64,000 nucleotides of DNA from Portulaca oleracea (lineage: Eukaryota; Streptophyta; Magnoliopsida; Caryophyllales; Portulacaceae), in contig CM055889.1 in NCBI GenBank assembly GCA_029582165.1, forward strand, positions 33,023,427-33,087,426. The letters are read 5' to 3'. The translations under genes and the position numbers were made by a program. Below are positions 1-12,130 of this stretch, in pieces. Under the pieces are notes generated by a model. It made no database searches. It saw only the letters and a list, made by a program, of their open reading frames with translations, and was not told the DNA's origin. Each line of letters begins with the position of its first letter. The first letter of the stretch is position 1.

Positions 1-23
1 GGCATTTACTTATTACAGGGATG

Positions 24-840
24 GTGTGATTTGATTCTTTATTTTTTTTTGAATTCACTTTTACTGCTTCTAGTTTTACGAAAAAGGCACACGATTCGAG
101 ATAAAAAGAAAAAATATTCTTATTCTTATTCTACTATAATTAATTATTGATTAATTATTGAAATATTATTGAAATAAACCTACGCTTGTTGAAGGTGAAG
201 TTTAGAAATAGAACAATTCCTTCTGTCGTGTATCCTCGATTGATGCAGCCTCAAATACTATGCTTCAGTTATCGATTTTAGTATTGAGCGAAAGGTTAGA
301 CCTATGTGTTCTGTATTACAGGTCAATCCTACTTCCTAGTAATATAGTATCAATAGGCGGCATAGGGGAAGAAACACTACACCTAGCAATCGACAACACA
401 AAAGCTTTGTTAAAAATTACCTACCCACTCCCTTTTCGTATCTGGATTGGGACTAACAAAAATGGTTGGGACAACAAATATCCATCTCGTTCGTACTTTG
501 GATACCCATATAACCATCGAAGACTGTTGAAGTGACTATTTCCTGGAAATTAGGAGGCGTTGAGGACAAAGGAATTGATGGAGTTATCCTTTCTATTTAA
601 TTTAGTATCAAGACGTTTGATGTTAGTAAAAGCTCTTTCGCAAGAAGGTTGGCTAGAGATTTTTTGTAAAAACACTAGCCCTGCTCAATTCATAATGAAA
701 ATATTGCACCCCCTTTTTTTTATTCCATGTATTTATTTCTTATTCTCATTATGCATATTAAAGGAGGAGCCGTATGAGATGAAAATTTCACGTACGGTTC
801 TGGAACGGAGATTCTTTGAATCGAATGACGACCGTAACGG
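24..840 (+). other. ycf3 intron 1 (plastid group II intron relic)
   Basis: It lies between the exon 1 tail and exon 2. The 5' end reads GTGTGATTTG, close to the group II GTGYG consensus, with what looks like one base lost at the junction. A domain V hairpin is visible at about 767-800 (GAGCCGTATGAG paired with a CGTACGGTTC strand). The exon 2 boundary follows AACCGTAACGG. Confidence 0.82.
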
Positions 841-1068
841 ATGTCAGCTCAATCCGAAGGAAATTATGCGGAAGCTTTACAGAATTATTATGAAGCTATG
901 CGACTAGAAATCAATCCCTACGATCGAAGTTATATACTCTATAATATAGGTCTTATCCACACAAGTAATGGAGAACACACAAAAGCTTTAGAATATTATT
1001 TTAGGGCACTAGAACGAAACCCATTCTTACCCCAAGCTTTTAATAATATGGCAGTGATCTGTCATTAC

Positions 1069-1829
1069 GTGCGACTATCTCTACTATAGAAAGAAAAAGG
1101 AAGACCAAATCTGCTAGTAAATACTAAAAAAAGGCTCGCTACATATGCATCGTCCAAAACGACGATTTTTATGAGCTGCAGCAAAGAAAGAAACTTCATA
1201 GAAGTAAAAATATGAAGAAATAAGATATGCCTAGATACCTTTTTTCAATGTCTATGGATAAAAAAAATTGAGAATTGATAGAGAGGAAGCACCGTAAAGA
1301 TCAATTAACAAGGTTTTGGGCCAATACATTAATAAAAGAACTGCTTACTTATGCCTATATATAAGATAGATAGAAGTTAGGAATTAACTTATGTAATAGA
1401 GTCGATCCACTAAGGTATTGAGCGGCGGTGTAGGATCAGATCCCAAAGATAGTAAGTCTTTTCTTTTTTACTTATGGAAAGCCTTTTTCAAAGATTCTAT
1501 ATAAGTTTAGATATGAAAAAATTTCGATATGAAACCGAGATAGTTACCTTGAGGAAAATACTAACGAGCGCAGTAAATACCTAATGTATGCTTTATTCTT
1601 CCGCAGGTGGGAGAAAAGATAAAGCGATAATGAAAGTTTTAAAATCATGTGATTAACCTATTTTGGTTACCCCGAGCTGTGGGATAGATCTATAAGAAAT
1701 CTCATTCCGTTTTTCCTTGATAGGTAAAAAAAAAAAAAAGGACACCAAAAGAATTGACTAGGGAGCCGTATGAGTTAGGAAACTCTCAAGTACGGTTCTA
1801 AGGAAAGGAACTGACCCACCTATTCTGAC
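1069..1829 (+). other. ycf3 intron 2 (plastid group II intron relic)
   Basis: It begins GTGCGACTAT directly after the exon 2 codons for His-Tyr and ends before CGG GGA GAA CAG of exon 3. Domain V is visible at about 1763-1798 (GAGCCGTATGAG paired with GTACGGTTC). Its length of 761 bp is normal for this intron. There is no internal maturase ORF, as expected. Confidence 0.85.
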
Positions 1830-1982
1830 CGGGGAGAACAGGCCATTCAACAGGGAGATTCTGAAATTGTAGAGGCTTGGTTCGATCAAGCCGCTGAGTA
1901 TTGGAAACAGGCGATAATGCTTACTCCCGGGAATTATATTGAAGCACAAAATTGGTTGAGGATAACGGGGCGTTTCGAATAA

Positions 1983-2939
1983 AAAAAAGAATAAAAGTTT
2001 TTATTATTTCTAATTTTTTTTATTTTGTAGAATTAATCTTGGTCCATTAGGTAAATAAAATGAAATCATTTTTTTGAGAAGAACCAATTAAAAAATTTCA
2101 TTATATCCCTTCTCAGATCGTTCTAGTTTGTTTCGTAGGAATAAAGAATACACATATACAGTACAGAATATATTTTTTTAGTATTACAAGAAATAAATTA
2201 CTATTCTTAAAATAGAATTTTTTTTAATAGAAAAAAAATGGAATTCGAATAAATACTAATAAATACTAATACTAAATTTTTTAATAATTGATAAAAATTT
2301 ATCAATTAAATATTTCGAAATAAAAAATTAATAATATAAATAAATTTTTATATTTCAAAATATATATATAAATAGAATATTTCTAATATAATAGAAAAAA
2401 TAGTTATAAAAAAAATAGAAATATTTGATATTATTCTAAAATAAAATATTATAAAAAAACATTCGAATGACTAAATATCGGGATGTTTCTTAGTAATGAC
2501 TAATAACTGTTCGTGCGATTTTTGTTATTTATTCTATTCTAAAATTTTAGAATAGAATAAAATAGAATCTATCTATACTAATTAATCTATTCTATGGAAA
2601 AATAAAACATTAAGTAGCTCCATCTAATACCTTCTAATTGAGATAAGAATAGGCTAAATTGCATAGAAAAGCGTTTTTACATTAATCCAAAAACCAGAAA
2701 GGATTTAGAATATTAAAAAAAAGGTCCGTTGAGCGCCACGTGTCTATGTCATAATAGATCCGAACACTTGCCTGGATCAACTTCGGATCATAATTGCTCC
2801 AGAAATAACTAAAAAAAGATAGAGATGGGAGATAGAAGTGAAAGAAACTAATTCTAAACATCTCTCGAGCTTCACCAATTATTTTATTTGACTTTTGGCA
2901 GGTCTCTTTGTATGTCTTGTCCGGAAAGAGGAGGACTCA
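1983..2939 (+). other. ycf3-psaA plastid spacer
   Basis: This AT-rich spacer lies between the ycf3 stop and the psaA start, with many A and T homopolymers and short TA runs. I see no tRNA or ORF in it. In plastids it contains the psaA promoter region; I do not claim a specific promoter here. Confidence 0.7.
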
Positions 2940-3804
<865 letters not shown>

Positions 3805-3808
<4 letters not shown>

Positions 3809-4316
3809 CGGCTCGACTTCTCGCTCATGGCAACTCTATTGAGACTACTTGTTGTCTTTGTAATCGGGAGGAAGAAAATGTGGATCACCTATTTTCTGAA
3901 TGCAAGTTTATCAATCAGGTTCTGCAGCACTTTTGCATAAAGTGGAATATCAGACATAACTTCAACTCTTTGCTGCATTGATTATTAAATTGGGAGAATT
4001 TGAGGAGGCAATGGTTCCTGAAACCGTTATTTCCGCTTTGGCTACTTCTACTATCGCAACTATCTGGGAAGCCAGGAATTATAAAAAAATTCCCAATGGG
4101 GCATAGGGCGTTGTCTGTGGAGGAAGTTATCAAGAAAGTTCATGATACTATTTTGCACAGGTTCCTTTTCCTTGCAAAGAAAAGTCCTAGATACAACAAT
4201 TGTATAGAGTTTTTACTTCAGTAGGTGCTCTATTCTTTCTCTCTGGTTCTCTTGGTTGTGTTGCACTCTATGGACTTCGGTTTGAAGTCTGTTCTAATGA
4301 AGAGTTTTCAATTCTA

Positions 4317-4318
<2 letters not shown>
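3805..4318 (+). pseudogene. LINE (L1-type) 3' fragment: zf-RVT region and C-terminus
   Basis: Reading from about 3807 gives a zf-RVT-like stretch (TTCCLCNREEENVDHLFSEC, with Cys, Cys, His and Cys ligands) followed by degraded ORF2 C-terminal sequence. The last part reads WEARNYKKIPNGA then YNNCIEFLLQ and a stop near 4221, matching the end of the longer LINE at 11081-15578 (WEARNYKKFPS ... RCIDILLQ). About 95 bp of 3' UTR leads straight into (TA)n. The 5' side is truncated at the plastid junction. It encodes nothing functional. Confidence 0.75.

Positions 4319-4364
<46 letters not shown>
4319..4364. repeat. (TA)n tract at LINE 3' end
   Basis: An uninterrupted AT dinucleotide repeat directly follows the LINE 3' UTR (CTACC then ATATAT). 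There is no poly(A) between them. Confidence 0.97.
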
Positions 4365-4368
<4 letters not shown>

Positions 4369-4479
4369 CAACCCTTACTTTTAGGAAACCCCAAATACCA
4401 CAACCGAACAATTTACAAGGGACGCGGGTGTGGACTTGTTAGTGCGCGCTAGTTTGTTTAATTTGAGCAATGGGCCTAA

Positions 4480-5085
4480 AAAGGATTCCACGCCTTTCAT
4501 TGCACAACACTAGTCACCAAGTCTTACGATGAACTCTTTCATCAACACAGTCAACAGGGCAGCTCTCCAAGCTGCATATGTACTCAGGCTCATATGTAGA
4601 TTCCATAAAAGAGTCTCATTGGGAACTCTTCCAACCAATAGTCTCTTCATATAGATATTAGAAGTGACCAAACTGACTTTGGAAACTTTCTATGTCTCTC
4701 CTGAAATTAGCATTAGTGTAACCATTACACTTATCCACTAGCAGTAGTGTAATCATTACACTTAACCACTCTTCAACTTTATGAAGTAAGGACACTTCCT
4801 TAGTTTAATTTATAATCTTGAGTATGTTTACCAGAACAATCCAGAATATCAAACTATTTGAAATCTGATTGTTCACACTTAAGATATCAGCCATGTGTAG
4901 CTTAGTATATATTGTAGCATACATGACTGATCCAATTGCACAGAATAGATCATGTTATTCATCTGTTCTTGGTCTTCAGATGTCAACTACATTCTGTTTT
5001 ACCAAGCGATGTGCCACAGATGATAAGATCAAATCCTACTTGGAGTTCTGATGAACCAATTCAGAAACTTATCAACATAGGTAGT
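4480..5085 (-). pseudogene. Ty1/Copia relic: end of RT and RNase H
   Basis: On the minus strand, fragments match the C-terminal part of Copia polyproteins. At about 4895-4935 the frame reads AIGSVMYATIYTK, the common Copia AIGSLMYA stretch after RT. Around 4575-4645 it reads SWKSSQ ... STYEPEYI, resembling the SWKSSKQ ... STTEAEYIA of Copia RNase H. Around 4510-4580 it reads AWRAALLTVLMKEFIVRLG, resembling the final EAVW..FI.ELG segment. Stops and frameshifts break it throughout. It abuts the Tat gag near 5085. No LTR was recognised. Confidence 0.55.
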
Positions 5086-6594
5086 CTTTTTAATTTGATT
5101 CTTAAGCGTCCAGCATCACTCAGTGTCATGGCCCCTGGTTCGGTGGTACTTGCAATAAGCATTGTTGTTCCACCCTGGTCCCTTAGTCTCAGGTTCAGGT
5201 CTAGGCACTGGCAACTGGATCTTGTTTGATTTCAGCAATCGATCCAAGGCTTCAGCGTAAGTCATGTCGAGTGGGGTATATGAATCGTATTGGAAGTAGG
5301 TCGTCTTTGGAGGCGAACCGCGATTCACATTTTGTACGAGGCTTGTTTCAGCCACCTTAGGAGTACTGATGGTCCTCCTTCCCACAGTGTTACCCTTCCA
5401 ACTTTGGGCCGCGACAGTCCTCTCCTTGCGTGCCTCTAGCTTAGGACATAACTTCTTCAAGTACTCAAAACTCTCGAACACATGAAAATCTAATTGTTGA
5501 GCCAGGCTTGGCTTCAACCTACGGACAAATGTGTCATTTTCTGTGGCAATGATGCTAGTCACCTGAGATAGCTTAGCATGCCACCTCTCATAGTAGGCCG
5601 TAAATGACTCATTTTCTCCTTGTCGAATAGCCATGATGTCTGACAGGGTCACCTTATCTTTTTTAATCTTGCTGTAATGCTCGATAAATGCCCTACGCAA
5701 AGCAGTCCAATCTCCTCACACCAACAGAGGAAGAGTATAATACCAGTTCAACGCCTCATCATTCAACGACGATGGAAAGTCTTGCTTGTAATGTTCGGTA
5801 GTGACACCTCGAAGTGGCATCACTCGGTTGAACTCCCACACATGATGGGTTGGGTTCTTAGACGGGTAGAACATTTTCAGTGGAATGTCCATCTTTCCCA
5901 CTATATTGGCATTGATCTCAGTAGGTGGTTCGAACTCGACGAACTGATTGGTGAAGGTTGGCATCTGGCTCACAGCATCCTTGAACACATTCAACTGAGC
6001 CTTTATGTCTAGGATGACAGGGTCATCACGTAACTCAGCCTTGATAGGAACAGTTTGAGGAATAGCCAGTGACGGTGCCGGTCTTGGTGTCAGGTCATCA
6101 AGCACTTCTATGACCACTCTAGTATTGGAACTTTTGCCTACCTTTCCTTTGCCCTTGTCACCCGCAGGGTTACGGAGAATCTCCATTGCACTTTCATCAT
6201 TGTCCACCATTCCCATTCGCATGTTGATGCGTTGCACAGCTTCCAAGATACCATTCAGGGTTTCTTGTTGTTGCTCTATACGAGTGTTTTTCCTCTCAAT
6301 GAGTTCTCGCTTTCGAGCGATGTGCTCATCGGCTTTCTTCTCTTGCTGTAAGGCAATAAAAGTGATTGAGCCCTCTACTTGCTTGAACTTCTCCTCAAGA
6401 ATTTTGGCTAAGGCCTCTTGGACTTGGCTGTCCCCGTGGTTCTCTTCAAAAGACATGTCGAATTGCATACGACGGGAGGTTTCGGACCAGGGTGCTGACG
6501 GGACGAAGACCGGGTTACGGATCAAGCGACCTATTGGGCTGGGGATCCAGGCTGGACTCGGGTCTCCTATATTGACTACAACAAAACCACACAC
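5086..6594 (-). pseudogene. Tat-lineage gag, broken
   Basis: Gag packages element RNA into virus-like particles. The N-terminal part (6594-5716, 292 aa) has a charged coiled-coil-like stretch (EEKFKQVEG, then ERKNTRIEQQQETLNGILEA). It then enters the Retrotrans_gag-like domain (KMFYPSKNPTHHVWEFNRVM; DEALNWYYTL). A stop after TLPLLV and a short gap separate it from the second part (5700-5116: FIEHYSKIKKD, then ENESFTAYYERWHAKLSQV). The C-terminus has the Tat-type motif CKYHRTRGHDTE, followed by an in-frame TGA and then CWTLKNQIK before the sequence is lost at the Copia relic. The gag start is uncertain because the leader may be spliced. Confidence 0.8.
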
Positions 6595-7912
6595 AGCTCA
6601 AAGGTTGACCTTTTACTGACCCAAACACCTAACCTGATGAATGCATGACCTAGTGGACCTACATGGGACTTCTTAATATGCACAATCTATATGCTGACTG
6701 AACAGAGTGACTCATCCGGGACACGGGTTTGCATGATTCTAATCCTACATGACTTGGACAGCGAGTCAAGACCGAGTATAGGAATACAAGTCAGTGTTTC
6801 TCAATTCGGATAAGCCCCATCCACAGGCTAACCGTTTTAAGGAGAATCCATAACTTCGACACCCTACTTGGGCCAACTCAAGTTTTACTAATTATTACGC
6901 GAACTAGAATGATGATCAACAAGACTGACCGTCTGACACCTTTCTATTTTATGTTTAATTGACTCAACTTGTTTAGGAAAGTGGACATTGTAAAGGACTG
7001 GATAAAACCAATGACAGGAGAGTTATAATTAATTTATAGATTTTATTGCCATATCCAATATGGTTGGGCCTAACCACGGGCCGACCATAAATGTGACAGA
7101 TTCAATAATTAACTCAATAAATTAATTTACTCGAGCCTGGTGATTATTACACAGTCTAAGACTTTACCCATTTTCTTTGTTGGACTTTTAAGCAGGTTTA
7201 TTGGACCTTTGTTAAGAAGATGTCATAAAGGGACATATAGAATCATCAAAGGCGAGTTGAGTTTACTTTATGAACCAAGAAAATTAACCTTTATAGATAA
7301 ATTGGCCCTACCACTAGGTTAACCATAATTTTTTAGGTTAATTAACTTAGTTGAAAAACATGACTCTTCTCAACCCAATCACTACTATATGGACTAGAAC
7401 AACACTCCTAAACTTGGGTCGATTCTTTACAACGAAATTAAACACATAGCACATAGCATACATATGAACAAGGGGTATCCTAAACAAAGGCTCTATGTAC
7501 AAAAGGGTTTATTGGCTGGATAAGGCTTAGCGGCTCATGTACTCGCCCAGGTGCATTCTTGTTGTAAAGACAACTTGAATGTGTGGGGTGTTGATCTTGA
7601 GGATCGTGTGGAGACCTCGTAGAGTGATGCATGAGTGGATGTGGTGACTAATGCTCTCTCGGTGTAAAAGCACCAATTGAGTATAGTCGGTCAAGCGTCC
7701 CATGGGTTATTTTTTGTGGTTAAAAAGAAAAAACCTAAACCGTCGATTTACGTGCTCCTACGACATATTACATGTCAAGGGAGTGTCGCGGTATATGCAA
7801 CGCATTATGCCTAAAAAGAATGACTTAATAATATAAAGTAAAAATTCATTTTCCTTCCAAAAATTTTAAAGCACACTAAACTTTTTTCAAGTATTACCCA
7901 CTTTAAGAAAAA
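6595..7912 (-). other. Tat element leader (untranslated region)
   Basis: This is non-coding sequence between the PBS and gag on the minus strand. Parts are similar to 50440-51730 of the full Tat element, including the TTCTCAATTCGGAT and TTTTAAGGAGAATCC segments and the CACATAGCACATAGCATACA stretch. No substantial ORF is supported here. Confidence 0.6.
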
Positions 7913-7931
7913 CTCCCCAGTGGGGTCGCCA
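7913..7931 (-). promoter_or_regulatory. Primer binding site of truncated Tat element
   Basis: The minus strand reads TGGCGACCCCACTGGGGAG just inside the 5' LTR. The TGG start is complementary to a tRNA CCA end and the rest is the Tat-type PBS. It is one of the clearest marks fixing the element's orientation. Confidence 0.75.
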
Positions 7932-9640
7932 AAAAATCCCGTGGACATTTTTCCTCGCCGTGGGCTTCCCAACGTCCACGTTGGATTGGGGTGTGATTCG
8001 ATGATTTGTGCTGGGGTTTAACCTTTGAAAACTTTTTAAGGAAAGCAATCATACATTTCATGAATAATATTTTTTGAAATCACTTTCCCTTTACTTATGC
8101 ATTTTATGAGTAATTGAATTAAACCTTTAAGAGTGAACATCCACTTGTTCCAAACTCTTCTAAATTTAACCCAATTTGCTCATTTAAATGTTAGACTCGG
8201 AAGAGAGTGATTTATGCCAATATTATTTAGAAATATAAGAAAGATAACCCTAAAGTTGCATCGATACATTGTAAAACTATGTTATCCATAATTTATGCAA
8301 TCTTCGATGTGTTTTAGGTTGAAATGGGAGTCGCCACCCGACTTTTTAAAGAGAAAAGTCAAGAAAAACTAAAGAGAAAAACAAAGAAAGACTCCGCCTA
8401 CGAAACCCAAGAATGGATCCGGGGGTAAGGCTACGAACTCGAAAAGTAAACTTTAAGAATTCGCCTCTCACAAAAGGAAAGACTCTACTAAAAGTTTAAG
8501 AATGTGCTTTTGATAAAGTTTGGAAGGAAATTGAAGGAATACTTTATAGAATTATTTCATTGAATCTTGCAACAAGAATGTAATAAAAAAGATATAAATA
8601 CACAATTATTTACAAGAAAAGAAGAACACTTAAAAGCTTACATTGCTACTCTTGTTGGGAAAAAGCCTTGCCTAGTCGTTTGATGCTTGTTGAACCTCTT
8701 TTGGTGCCTTTAGAAACCTCCTCTCAAAGTGCCAAGATATGGTAGAAAAGATGCTAGGAAAAGGGATCAAAGAGAGGGTAGAAAGGGTAGTAGGAAAGGT
8801 TCTTTTTGTAGTTTTTTTTAATGTGTTTAAGCTAGGGTTTTTTGTGGAGTTTGGAGTGAATAGGACAGGATATGTGTTCAGGCTTTTTGTGATGGAAGAA
8901 TTAGGAAGATTATAGTTATAAGGAAGGTGATTGAAGATAATAAGGATGGTAGTAGAATGGTGATAAGAGAAATGATATGAGAGTATAGAGAGAATTAGAG
9001 AGAATGAGAGATTAGAGAGATGAGAGAATTAGTAGGAGGAAGAATGGATGAGTGAATTGGTGAATAAGGATTGAGTTGATGAGTGAAAATGACTTTGAGA
9101 GGAGTAGTATTTATAGGCTTAGGAGGGAGTAGGCATGCATGAACATACATACACCACCTCGTAGTCTCCGGATGGATGCATGATACCAAGGCAGTTGGGC
9201 GAGCTCACCTAGCTTGGACGGTGGCACGTGGTCAATTGACCACGTGTGGGCGGAGTCACCAAGGCCCACCAGCCTTCAGGCAGGGGGGAGGAAGCCATCT
9301 TCGTCCATGCATGCATGGACGGTGGAGTGTTAAGAGAGTTTGCCTAGGGAAACAGCCATTCACACTGGACGGAGAGTTTACATTATTTAGCTAACTTTTT
9401 GAGGTGTTTTTGAGTGTTTTTGTGAGGGTTTGATCTCGCGACCTCCGGCACTTGCTTTTAGGGCTTGCATGCTTCATCTTTTCTATAAAAAATTTACATG
9501 TAGCTAGGATGGACCATATGTGATCATGCATGTAGTTTTAGGGGAGGAAAATACATGTAAATGCATGCATTTATCAAACTTCTTTTATTTCTTCGGCCTT
9601 TATTTTTATATTATTTACACGCCAAAATCCCGGTGTCTAC
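7932..9640 (-). repeat. LTR of truncated Tat element
   Basis: The outer end on the plus strand reads AAATCCCGGTGTCTAC at 9625-9640, the same terminus as the full-length Tat LTRs. The inner end lies next to the PBS and is fixed only to a few bases. A TATA box on the minus strand (TATAAATA, 9108-9115) is followed by a GA/CT-rich stretch. A second copy of this LTR family is at 35114-35247 plus 53336-54060. The final base is C instead of the expected A, and LINE sequence follows at once. Confidence 0.72.
9108..9115 (-). promoter_or_regulatory. TATA box in Tat LTR
   Basis: TATAAATA on the minus strand, in the context CCTATAAATACTACTCC. It is placed as expected for the U3/R boundary of this LTR. 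The full-length Tat LTRs have the same element in a similar context. Confidence 0.55.
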
Positions 9641-11006
9641 CGTAGGAAGCACAACTTAATGCATCTAGTTTTTGCAGATGACCTAATGGTTTTCACAAGG
9701 GCAGATTTATACACTATAGAACTGATCACTGGTGCTCTTAACCATTTCAAATATGTATCAGGGCTAACTACCAAAGCTTCGAAGACAACAGTGACCATGG
9801 CTGGGGTCCCTCATACTACACAGGAGCAGATTCTTCAGTTGACAGGATTTAGTGAGGGAACAATGCCTTTCATGTACCTAGGTATGCCTGTCACAGATGG
9901 GAAGCTCAACAAGATAGAGTGCAATAAGCTTGTAGAGAAGATAACAACAAGAATCGAAGTTGGGAGACTGCTAATATCTCTTATGCGGGTAGAGTTACCC
10001 TCATAAACAGTGTCCTGATGGGGATTTATTCCTTCTGGGCAACTGTCACGATTATCCCAACGACATTGGTAGATAAGATAACCTCCATCTGCAGAGATTT
10101 CTTGTGGAACTCAAGGGGTCAAAGGAAACCGCCACCAATTAATTGGACTTTAATTTATCGGTCGAAAAGTCATGGAGGTTTGGGGTTGAAAAACCTTCAC
10201 CATTAGAATAAGGCGCTCATCTTCAAGCAAATCAAAGCCATTACTGATCGCAAAGAATCCCTTTAGGTCAAATGGGTTCATGGAAAATATATCAAGGGGA
10301 AGGAATGGTGGAGTTTCTTACCTGGTCTGGATTCTTGCTGGTACTTTAAGAAGCTCTGCCATGTCAAGGATGAGATGAAAAATATAGTATCCCTGCAGTC
10401 TCCATACAATACCAAGATGGGATACAATGCACTTCAGGGGGACAATAGTCCTTGGTTTTGGGCAAGAACTTTGTGGAACGGGCTATCCATCCCTCGTCAC
10501 TCTGTTTGTGTTTGGCTGACAATGCGTGAGAAATTGGCGGTGGGAGCTAGAATGAAGAAATATCAGCTCACATTGACAATAGATGCCCCATGTGTGCATA
10601 TCATGAAGAAACAATTGAGCATCTTTTTTTTTTTTTATTGTGTTTTTGCAACTGCAATAAGAAGAGATATGCAAGCATGGCTGAGTATTTCGAATGCTCA
10701 AAACTGGATGCACTGGTGTCAAAAGAGGAGAAACAAGAAAAGGCTGGCTTGGAGAAAGGAGTTGGATGTTGCTCAAAATAGTTACATTTACCATGTCTGG
10801 ATGGCAAGGAACAAAAAGGTGTTCAAAAACATAACTGAGGAGCCCAGCCGTGTTTATAAGACAATGAAGCATTTCCTGAGAGATAGAACTTTGTATCTAA
10901 ATAGAAAAAATAGGAAGTATACTCAATGTATAGATATCTTATGCAGTTAGGATGTAATTGATTTGGGGTTTTCCTCCCCTGGTTTTTGGAATAATACAAA
11001 TCATTT

Positions 11007-11008
<2 letters not shown>
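9641..11008 (+). pseudogene. 5'-truncated LINE (L1-type): RT end, zf-RVT region, C-terminus
   Basis: The sequence opens inside reverse transcriptase just before the catalytic FADD box (HLVFADDLMVFTRA) and continues with the RT thumb (FMYLGMPVTDGKLN). After a frame break it reads INSVLMGIYSFWATV and CRDFLWNS, then SKSHGGLGLKNL. The zf-RVT-like section is degraded (WNGLSIPRHSVCVWL) and a T-run at 10623-10637 disrupts it. The C-terminus reads YIYHVWMARNKKVFKN ... YTQCIDILCS and a stop. The 5' end is cut at the Tat LTR. Multiple stops make it dead. Confidence 0.85.

Positions 11009-11080
<72 letters not shown>
11009..11080. repeat. (TA)n tract between two LINEs
   Basis: A 72-bp AT repeat immediately follows the LINE ending at 11008 and immediately precedes the 5' end of the next LINE at 11081. 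Confidence 0.97.
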
Positions 11081-11083
<3 letters not shown>

Positions 11084-11215
11084 CTCTCTCTATGAGAGCT
11101 TCGCTCTCTAGGATTTCCGGTTGTTTTTCCGGCTGAATTTTGGTGATAGCTACTCGGTTGTAATAGAGAGAGATTATCTTCTTGAAACACGGATGATTCC
11201 AATTCTCAAAATGTC

Positions 11216-12130
11216 GTGTCTCATTTTCGTTCCTTAATCGACGAGAGAGATCTCAGCTTGCGTTTTGTGCCTCCAAAGGCGATTAATGGGGTTTTATGCG
11301 CTGAATTGAATGAAGATGATGTTGTGCAAGAATCTTGGGATAATGCAGTGCTCTGTCGAATTCTAGGTACTAATCTTCTTGTTTCTGAGATGATTGTTTT
11401 TATTCGTGATATTTGGAAATATATGGATATTGAGAAAATTGTCAAAACCAGAAGAGGGGTTTATTTAGTCAAGTTTGGGGATGAACATTATAAGAATTTG
11501 GTTTTGGAGAGAGGTGTCTATTTTTTCAGAAATAAACCCATGGTTGTGAGAGATTGGAATGAGAACATAAGTATTGATACAGAATCTATTGTCTTACTAC
11601 CAGTGTGGATCATATTGCCCAGATTGGATATGAAGTATTGGAATTCAAATGGATTCAGTAAGATTGGGAGTACTTTAGGTATTCCTATCAAAACTTGTCT
11701 GAGAACAAGGTAGAAATCTGATTTGACTGCTGTTAGGATGTTAGTGGAGATGAATGTTGATGGCCATTTTCCAGATTTGATTCATTTTACAGAGAATGGT
11801 TTAGTTATCTCCCAAAAGGTAGTGTACGATTGGAAACCAGTGAGATGCACTCATTGCAAAAATTTTGGGCATGATGTCAAAGAATGCAAACTGAAGAATA
11901 AGAAGGATGGAATTCAGAAGACTCCTGTGGAAAATACTGGTTCTGAACAAGTGATACCTATTGTACCGTCCATTTCGCCTACACCAACTATCAGCAAGTA
12001 ACCTATTACCCCATCTGTGCCCTCTAAAGGCCTGCCTCCTCATATAGTTAGACCTCACACAATCAAGGCTAGTGAGGTTCTAAAATCATTTCAAAAGGCA
12101 GGAGGGTCTCTTCAAGGTAGATATGGTTAA
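11216..12130 (+). pseudogene. LINE ORF1, RNA-binding protein with CCHC knuckle
   Basis: ORF1 proteins of plant L1-type LINEs bind the element RNA. One frame runs from ATG at 11216 to TAA at 12128-12130, interrupted by TAG at 11711-11713 and TAA near 12001. The N-terminal part (VVQESWDNAVLCRILG; LVKFGDEHYKNLVLERG; FFRNKPMVVRDW) looks like a DUF4283-type domain. Near the C-terminus is the knuckle RCTHCKNFGHDVKECK with CX2CX4HX4C spacing. Without the stops it would be about 304 residues. It overlaps the ORF2 start by a few bases. Confidence 0.8.

Larger units (their letters stand above)
1..1982 (+). pseudogene. ycf3: ycf3 (pafI) plastid copy, partial, three exons
   Basis: In plastids Ycf3 is a TPR protein that assists photosystem I assembly. 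Here the exon 1 tail is about 1-23, exon 2 is 841-1068 (228 nt) and exon 3 is 1830-1982 (153 nt, ending TTC GAA TAA). Exons 2 and 3 are open and carry recognisable TPR sequence ([29 protein letters not shown]). Both group II introns remain, so this is a DNA-level transfer and not a cDNA copy. Several exon 3 codons look substituted relative to the usual protein (for example the stretch [10 protein letters not shown], and LRITGRFE at the end). It has no nuclear promoter or transit peptide that I can see, and group II introns would not be spliced in the nucleus, so it is almost certainly non-functional. Confidence 0.9.
5086..9640 (-). mobile_element. Truncated Ty3/Gypsy element, Tat lineage (5' LTR, leader, gag)
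   Basis: On the minus strand the order is 5' LTR (about 7932-9640), PBS (7913-7931), leader and gag (about 5086-6594). Everything 3' of the gag zinc-knuckle-like motif is missing: protease, RT, integrase and the 3' LTR are not found next to it. The LTR outer end abuts LINE sequence at 9641. The leader resembles that of the full element at 35248-53330 (shared CAGTGTTTCTCAATTCGGAT and CCGTTTTAAGGAGAATCC), although their LTRs differ. Confidence 0.8.

Noticed and set aside
260..907. Small ORFs at 260-535 and 560-907
   Set aside because: They lie inside ycf3 group II intron 1 and have no family resemblance.
4200..4452. ORFs with long Tyr-Ile repeats (also at 10939, 15417, 15489, 55102, 55528 and 55619)
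   Set aside because: These are translations of (TA)n tracts.
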